From contig JAJEKB010021557.1 in the NCBI GenBank assembly GCA_022393335.1, positions 1-64,000 on the forward strand: a stretch of DNA of 64,000 nt, given 5' to 3'. Shown one piece after another: positions 59,186 through 64,000 of the stretch. A program made the translations under genes and the position numbers. A model generated the notes under the pieces. That model made no database searches, was not told the DNA's origin, and saw nothing but the letters and a program-made list of their open reading frames with translations. The stretch is from Macrotrachela quadricornifera. Taxonomy: Eukaryota > Rotifera > Eurotatoria > Philodinida > Philodinidae. The stretch's first letter is position 1. Every line of letters begins with the position of its first letter.

Positions 59186-61090
59186 TTAAAAACTTGTTGA
59201 ATCTTGCGAACTTGGAGGTGAATTCGTAATTTGTGATTTATTTAAACCATTATTTAATGAAGCAGGCAGCTTTTTTGCTAACTTTTCGACTTGTTGTAAT
59301 TCTTTCTCTAATTTTGTTTGCATAATATTCACTTTCTCTATTGTTGTAGCAGCTGCATCTGCTGCTCGCGTTGCCTGCTTTTGAGCTTCTTTAGCTTCTG
59401 TTGCCGCTTTTTCGCCTTCCTTTCGTATTTCTTGGGTTTCCGCGTTGATCTTCTTCATATCAGTCTTCTGAACGTCCAGTAGATTTTTCATCATTGTTTG
59501 AACACTTTGCGTGATTCGTTCTGACTCTCGAGCACTTTGTGCTGATGTTTTGCTGTCTGTAGCCGACTTGGTGGCTGCTTCTCGTGAACGTGCCATGTCT
59601 TGTTCAACCTTTGCACCTATCTTCGATATCGCTTGTTCACTGTATTGTTTCTGTGCTAGTGTGGTTTGCTTGATCATTTCCTCGCAATTCTTTATACTAT
59701 GTTGAAACTCGTCACTACGTTGTTGAGACCATTTGACAAGAGTTTCCGCAGAATTAGTAGCTTTTTTGGAATTTTCGACAGCTTGACGACTTCTTTCATT
59801 TGCTTCGCGTGCTTGTTTCAATGCTGTCGAAGACTCAGCTTTCGCTGTCTCAACAATGGAAAGAATATTTTTTATTTCTTGTTTCAGTTGGTGTTCGATA
59901 TCATCCATGCGTTTCTTTATCAATTTCTCTAAGTCGTTTGCAGTTTCTTCGGAATACTGATTTAGTTTTTTCATTGTTTGATCGTAATGTCGTTTGTTGT
60001 CCCTTTCCATTACTTCACGATTTTGTTGCGATTCTTTCTGAATTTGTTCATGAGCGGCATCAATCGATACTTGGTAATATGTCACCTTTTCTTCTAGTTG
60101 TTCACGCAAAACATCAATGCTTACTTCATTTTTTTCTTGCGCTGCTCGCAATTGATCTCGTAAGACATTGGAATCAACAAAAGTCTTCTGTTCGCGGAGT
60201 ACGTCAGCCACTTTATTTGCTGTTTCTCGTGTAATCAATGACTTACTTGCCGGTTGATCTTGATCACGTTTAAACGTTCGAGCATGTTCAATTATGTCTT
60301 GGAATCTGGTAAGAATATTACCGTGTTCATCCCGTTTGGCTAGATGTAACTGTTTTTCGTTGACAATGGATTCCAATGCTTTCTGGTCTGATGAAAAGGG
60401 TGTAACATAAACATAACCAAAATTATCTAGTTCCATCAGTTCTTGAACAGTAGTATTTTTTGGTACTGGATATTGGTACACACTTCCATCGTTGCCGATA
60501 ACTGATACACAACCAATTAGATACCGTAATTGTACTTTGATGGCAATTTCTTTTCCATAACTGGTCTTGACTTTAACAGGAATTTTCTGTTGTCCGGCAG
60601 AACTCCCGAGAACATCTGTTACCGTATTAAATTTTCCTAGATTTGTTGGATCTTTCTTTGCTACATGCAACCATAGCTGTTGTGGCAAGGATTCGGTGGG
60701 AATAATCTCTGTGCCTACTTTTAAACCATCAATTATCCAAGCGGTGACATATTCGGCAACCATAACGACCGTCATTTTTTCTGAGTTTTCGGGTCGAACA
60801 TTGTATACTTGTTGCAGCCAATGTACCTGGTCATTGAAAACATTACTACCTTTGATTTTTTCAGACGGATCAATCGATTGTATTTGCTCATTGTAGTAGA
60901 GTGTGATTAGACCAGCTGTTTCAGATGCAATGCGTCTTAATTCTTCGATACTGCCCAATGTGGATATGTTATGCCACTCTTGTTTTTGCTGTTTCTCATC
61001 AAGTTTCGATAGAACATGACCGAATACTCCTGTGGTGATGCCAACAGCTATATTAACTAGAAGAAGAAAAATAAAGTTTTTGCTAGTCAT
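59186..61090 (-). CDS. Signal-peptide coiled-coil protein, 634 aa
   Basis: Single open frame. Residues 1-24 are a signal peptide or anchor (F-I-F-L-L-L-V-N-I-A-V-G core). About 25-270 is a globular part with no domain I recognise, including W-L-Q-Q-V-Y and two beta-like hydrophobic stretches. About 270-610 is almost continuous coiled coil, rich in Glu/Lys/Gln/Ala with heptad hydrophobics and A-K-E-A-Q-K-Q-A-type repeats; the tail is Ser/Pro-rich. The protein is therefore likely secreted or tethered by its N-terminus, with a rod-like C-terminus. Start ATG 61090 directly precedes the hydrophobic core. The ankyrin/coiled-coil gene ends 117 bases upstream on the same strand. Its last codons overlap a perfect GTAAGTAA donor, so I tested splicing of the two into one product; phases do not fit the ATG frame, favouring two genes. 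Function unknown. Confidence 0.75.
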   Translation of the reverse strand: MTSKNFIFLLLVNIAVGITTGVFGHVLSKLDEKQQKQEWHNISTLGSIEELRRIASETAGLITLYYNEQIQSIDPSEKIKGSNVFNDQVHWLQQVYNVRPENSEKMTVVMVAEYVTAWIIDGLKVGTEIIPTESLPQQLWLHVAKKDPTNLGKFNTVTDVLGSSAGQQKIPVKVKTSYGKEIAIKVQLRYLIGCVSVIGNDGSVYQYPVPKNTTVQELMELDNFGYVYVTPFSSDQKALESIVNEKQLHLAKRDEHGNILTRFQDIIEHARTFKRDQDQPASKSLITRETANKVADVLREQKTFVDSNVLRDQLRAAQEKNEVSIDVLREQLEEKVTYYQVSIDAAHEQIQKESQQNREVMERDNKRHYDQTMKKLNQYSEETANDLEKLIKKRMDDIEHQLKQEIKNILSIVETAKAESSTALKQAREANERSRQAVENSKKATNSAETLVKWSQQRSDEFQHSIKNCEEMIKQTTLAQKQYSEQAISKIGAKVEQDMARSREAATKSATDSKTSAQSARESERITQSVQTMMKNLLDVQKTDMKKINAETQEIRKEGEKAATEAKEAQKQATRAADAAATTIEKVNIMQTKLEKELQQVEKLAKKLPASLNNGLNKSQITNSPPSSQDSTSF

Positions 61091-61207
61091 CTTACTCTAT
61101 TGTTATGTGTGAGTGCATATTTTATTCTTCATCAAGAGAGATTTATATAATCATTATTTAGTAGTTATTATGATTGAGATTAAGATGTATAGAATGTATT
61201 GTTGTTT

Positions 61208-64000
61208 TTACTTACTTATTGGAATTTTGTCTGGTATTTTGCTTATCTTTTTTAATAAATTTTCGGATTTACCAAATTTTGTCGCCTGTTCAATTTTCAC
61301 ATAGCCACCTTGTGCTGCCAAGTAACTATGGAATAAAGCTTCCAGACGGTTTTCTATAGTTCGATAGAACAGTATCAAGTTCACATTACTTTTAAGAAAC
61401 TCGAGTGCTTTTTGTCTATTGACAATTGCTTCTTGTTGTCGTTGGAATAAAAATATTGAGCATTCATAAGTGGCTAATTGTTGCTCGTACAGTTCTTTTT
61501 CCTTCATGAATTCCTTGCGTTGTAATGCTGTGAGCTTTTGCTCTTTGAAGAGCCGTTCCTCAGTATCTAGAACTCGAGCTTGCAAATCATCTCTGCTTTG
61601 TAAGAATTCTTCTAATTGATCCTGAATTTGACTTAATTGTTCTTTCGTATCCTGTTGATCTTGCTGAATGAGTTTTTCCACATCTTTTTCGGTCTTGACT
61701 TTTTCTAATTCTTCCGAACGTTTTGCTACGTTATTAGTCAAACCGATGAAAAGTTGTGTATAAGTATCTGGATCAGCAGGATCGAGCAGCACTGAACTCT
61801 TGGCAATCACATTGCTCAGAGATCCAAGAACTCCAAGCAGAATTTTCTTGTAACGTTCACTCAATACTATGTTACTGCCCACGTGCATATCAGATGCCAA
61901 TTCAGTTCCCAACTCCGTTTTAAAATAAGGTTCGAGAGTGTTCAAAATTTCATATTGAAGGGCCTTTTTCGCTGCTTGGATTAACTTTTCACAGATGTTC
62001 TTCTTCTCTTCTTTCGATGTGTAGCGTTCGGCGATGAATTCTCTGATGATTTTGATATGTCCATTGCGTGCTGCTTGTATCAAGGTTTCTTCACTATGCT
62101 TTGGCCCATCTGTTTTCTCTTCTTGATCTCTTTCCGACTCAGGAACTCCTTTTCCTGTTTCAATTAATTTGGCAATATGATTGAACTTCATCTTTTGTGC
62201 GATCTGCAATGCCGTCATACCATCTTTATTCACTTGCCTCCTTGTAGCTGGATATTTTGTTATAAAAAGTTCCACCATGGCATAGTCACCTAGAAGAGAA
62301 AATCATGATCTGAAAGTATATGCCCGAGAAAATAATAGTCTGACTGACAACTCTTTAGGAAAAAGAAAAATATTCTTCAGAACCGTCATGGACTATTTTT
62401 CATCTCTTTGTTTTAGCTACAGCTTGCAAAAGCAACTTCGATACTTCCTTTGTGGCCCGAAGTTATTCAACTAGAACATAATCAAATAATATACTTTATG
62501 TCACCTCTCCAATCCTGTCGATTACATGATTATCCAATTTTACTTATATTCAAACGTCTTTTTTTACGTCTGATAAAATAATGCGGAACACTTAACGATT
62601 GTTTACATCAGTTTATTTTATGCACTCAAACCAATTCTGTTTTACTATGAGATAGTAAAGCTTATGTAACCAGCAACATATTCATTTTAGAGTAGCGTAA
62701 ATCTTGTACAATCTTTATTTTTTCGGATGCCATCCAAATATTTGAAGCTTGGTCCAAGACACCAATTAATCAATCATACAAAGCACAAGGTCAACAATTT
62801 ACAAGAATCTATATTCAATGTCTACAGTAACTGTTCTGACTCTAATAGCTTTTAACTTCCTGTCTGGAACAAAAGCAAAAGCAATTGCTTTAAAATAATC
62901 TTGTCGTGAATTGTAGTGTGATCCATTGGTGGGACTCCTTACCACCAATGTGTTCAGGTAAATCATGGGATTAGGTCACCAGCCATGACATCGCTAGCAA
63001 AAATATTACCATATGATAATGTTGTATCGGAATTATATTCTAATATGAAAGTAAAGGAAAAAATCGACTATGTACACTACCTTTTTCGACAGCCAGCATA
63101 ATCGGATAGTCACCATGAACATCACTGATTGTCGCAACACTACCACCTTCGCATAACCACGTTACCAACTCAATACCATGATATTGCACAGCATAATGCA
63201 ATGGTGTGCGCTGTTGCTCATCTCTGTAATTGAAATCGGCACCTAGCTGAGCGAATTTTTCTGCACTTTGACGATCATTGTTGAGAATTGCGGCTATAAA
63301 CTGTACATTGAGCTCTTTAGAGAGATAAGTAGCAGTCTGTTTGAAACCCTGTTCAGCTGCAAGATCGATTAATGATATTCGTACAGTTTCATTGGAGTGT
63401 AACATAGATGCACCACGTGAAACTAGTGCATGAACAATGGGAAAGTAGTTTCCATGTTCAATTGTACAAACTAATGCGGTTGAACCGTGACAATTCAATG
63501 AATTGATGTTAACACCCAGTCGTTGACACTGAATTACTCGATCGAGATCACCAGCAGCAGCTGCAAAACGTAATCGTCTTTCAATTAAACATTGATTAAT
63601 GATCGGTATAATATTGGGTTTTAACTGTTGAGACATAGTTGAATCGAGTACGATATTTTCTGCCGAAAGCCAATTTGATGGCATTTTAGCACCATTATCG
63701 CAAAGAAATTTGATCAATTCAGGATTCTGAAGCTTAATCGCTTCAGCTAAATTATTCGTATTTTCCATATCGACGCTTCCTCCAGCACTGATGAACCTTT
63801 TTACTAGGTCCAGATTATTCTCTTTTATAGCTTGTGTGCATTCGGCTGATAGCCGATATTTCAAATATGCAGTAAGTTTCTTGAATTTTTTTGTCTTTGC
63901 AAGTTGATACGAAGAATTAGGTGATCCATCATTGATCATAGCTTGATAGATCTGAACACTTTGACCTATGAGATAATCCACTATTTCAATATTGTCTGAT
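61208..64000 (-). CDS. Ankyrin-repeat/coiled-coil protein, 5' end beyond window
   Basis: Exon 63081-64000 (continuing past the edge) and exon 61208-62289 join in phase (donor GTAGTG, acceptor CTTCTAG) to give V-E-K-G-D-Y-A-M-V-E-L-F, continuous with an ankyrin helix. The first part has about seven ankyrin repeats, including G-S-T-A-L-V-C-T-I-E-H-G and R-T-P-L-H-Y-A-V-Q-Y-H-G; the reading at the edge, D-N-I-E-I-V-D-Y-L-I, is itself an ankyrin helix, so the protein starts outside. The second exon has two more repeats, a globular helical part, then a long coiled coil (Glu/Gln/Lys-rich, about residues 190-290 of the exon). Ankyrin repeats mediate protein binding; no enzymatic domain is visible. 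The frame ends TAA inside a GTAAGTAA sequence, so a further 3' exon is possible. Confidence 0.85.
62290..63080 (-). other. Intron of the ankyrin gene
   Basis: A 791-base intron, long for this window. It contains a short perfect hairpin (ATTGGTGG...CCACCAAT, about 62918-62949). No other feature seen. Confidence 0.65.

Noticed and set aside
59511..60896. Several open frames on the plus strand, up to 144 codons
   Set aside because: Antisense to the coiled-coil gene; biased composition of the rod keeps them open.

Overview
This is eukaryotic nuclear DNA: AT-rich, gene-poor, with short spliceosomal introns (about 50-130 bases, GT...AG) and many decayed DNA transposons of several superfamilies (hAT, Tc1/mariner, pogo-like, MULE, foldback and MITE-like elements). 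The protein-coding content is a membrane FG-GAP/VCBS repeat protein, an arginine ADP-ribosyltransferase, a two-lobe aspartyl protease, a multi-module two-transmembrane Cys-rich protein and ankyrin/coiled-coil proteins. Together with the pogo-like transposase type this makes me favour a bdelloid rotifer (Rotaria-like). That assignment is inference; nothing in the window is a species marker.

Layout. 1-2705 is one arm of a long inverted repeat whose partner is 31277-33968; both arms carry the same mariner-like and pogo-like transposase relics. The 28.6 kb between them holds several MITEs (2712-5235), a small hidden six-exon gene (6031-6779), a repeat block (7386-8165), transposase relics (9650-10130), and a three-level nest of hAT-type insertions (10189-14867) whose innermost member carries an apparently intact spliced transposase. 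Next come an FG-GAP protein gene and an ADP-ribosyltransferase gene (15033-19515, minus strand), a ruined DUF4371-type hAT (21324-23347), a foldback element with a triplicated core (25450-26573) and a single-exon aspartyl protease gene (28703-29479).

Right of the arm: a two-exon four-transmembrane protein gene (34822-37239), a long AT-rich gene desert with repeats and a broken MULE transposase (39-45 kb), a 98-base tandem array (46061-46822), a small unrecognised gene (46957-47277), a mariner-type MITE (49211-49785), and a large four-exon gene (49836-54206) encoding three tandem copies of a two-transmembrane Cys-rich module, with one frameshift. An eIF4A relic cut by a mariner element follows (57200-58618). 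The right end has two minus-strand genes 117 bases apart: a secreted or anchored coiled-coil protein and an ankyrin/coiled-coil protein that runs off the window.

The genes do not form an obvious pathway. Several host genes are surface or secreted proteins (FG-GAP, 4-TM, three-module 2-TM, signal-peptide coiled coil). All exon models were made by eye from reading frame, GT/AG sites and phase and have not been checked against transcripts.
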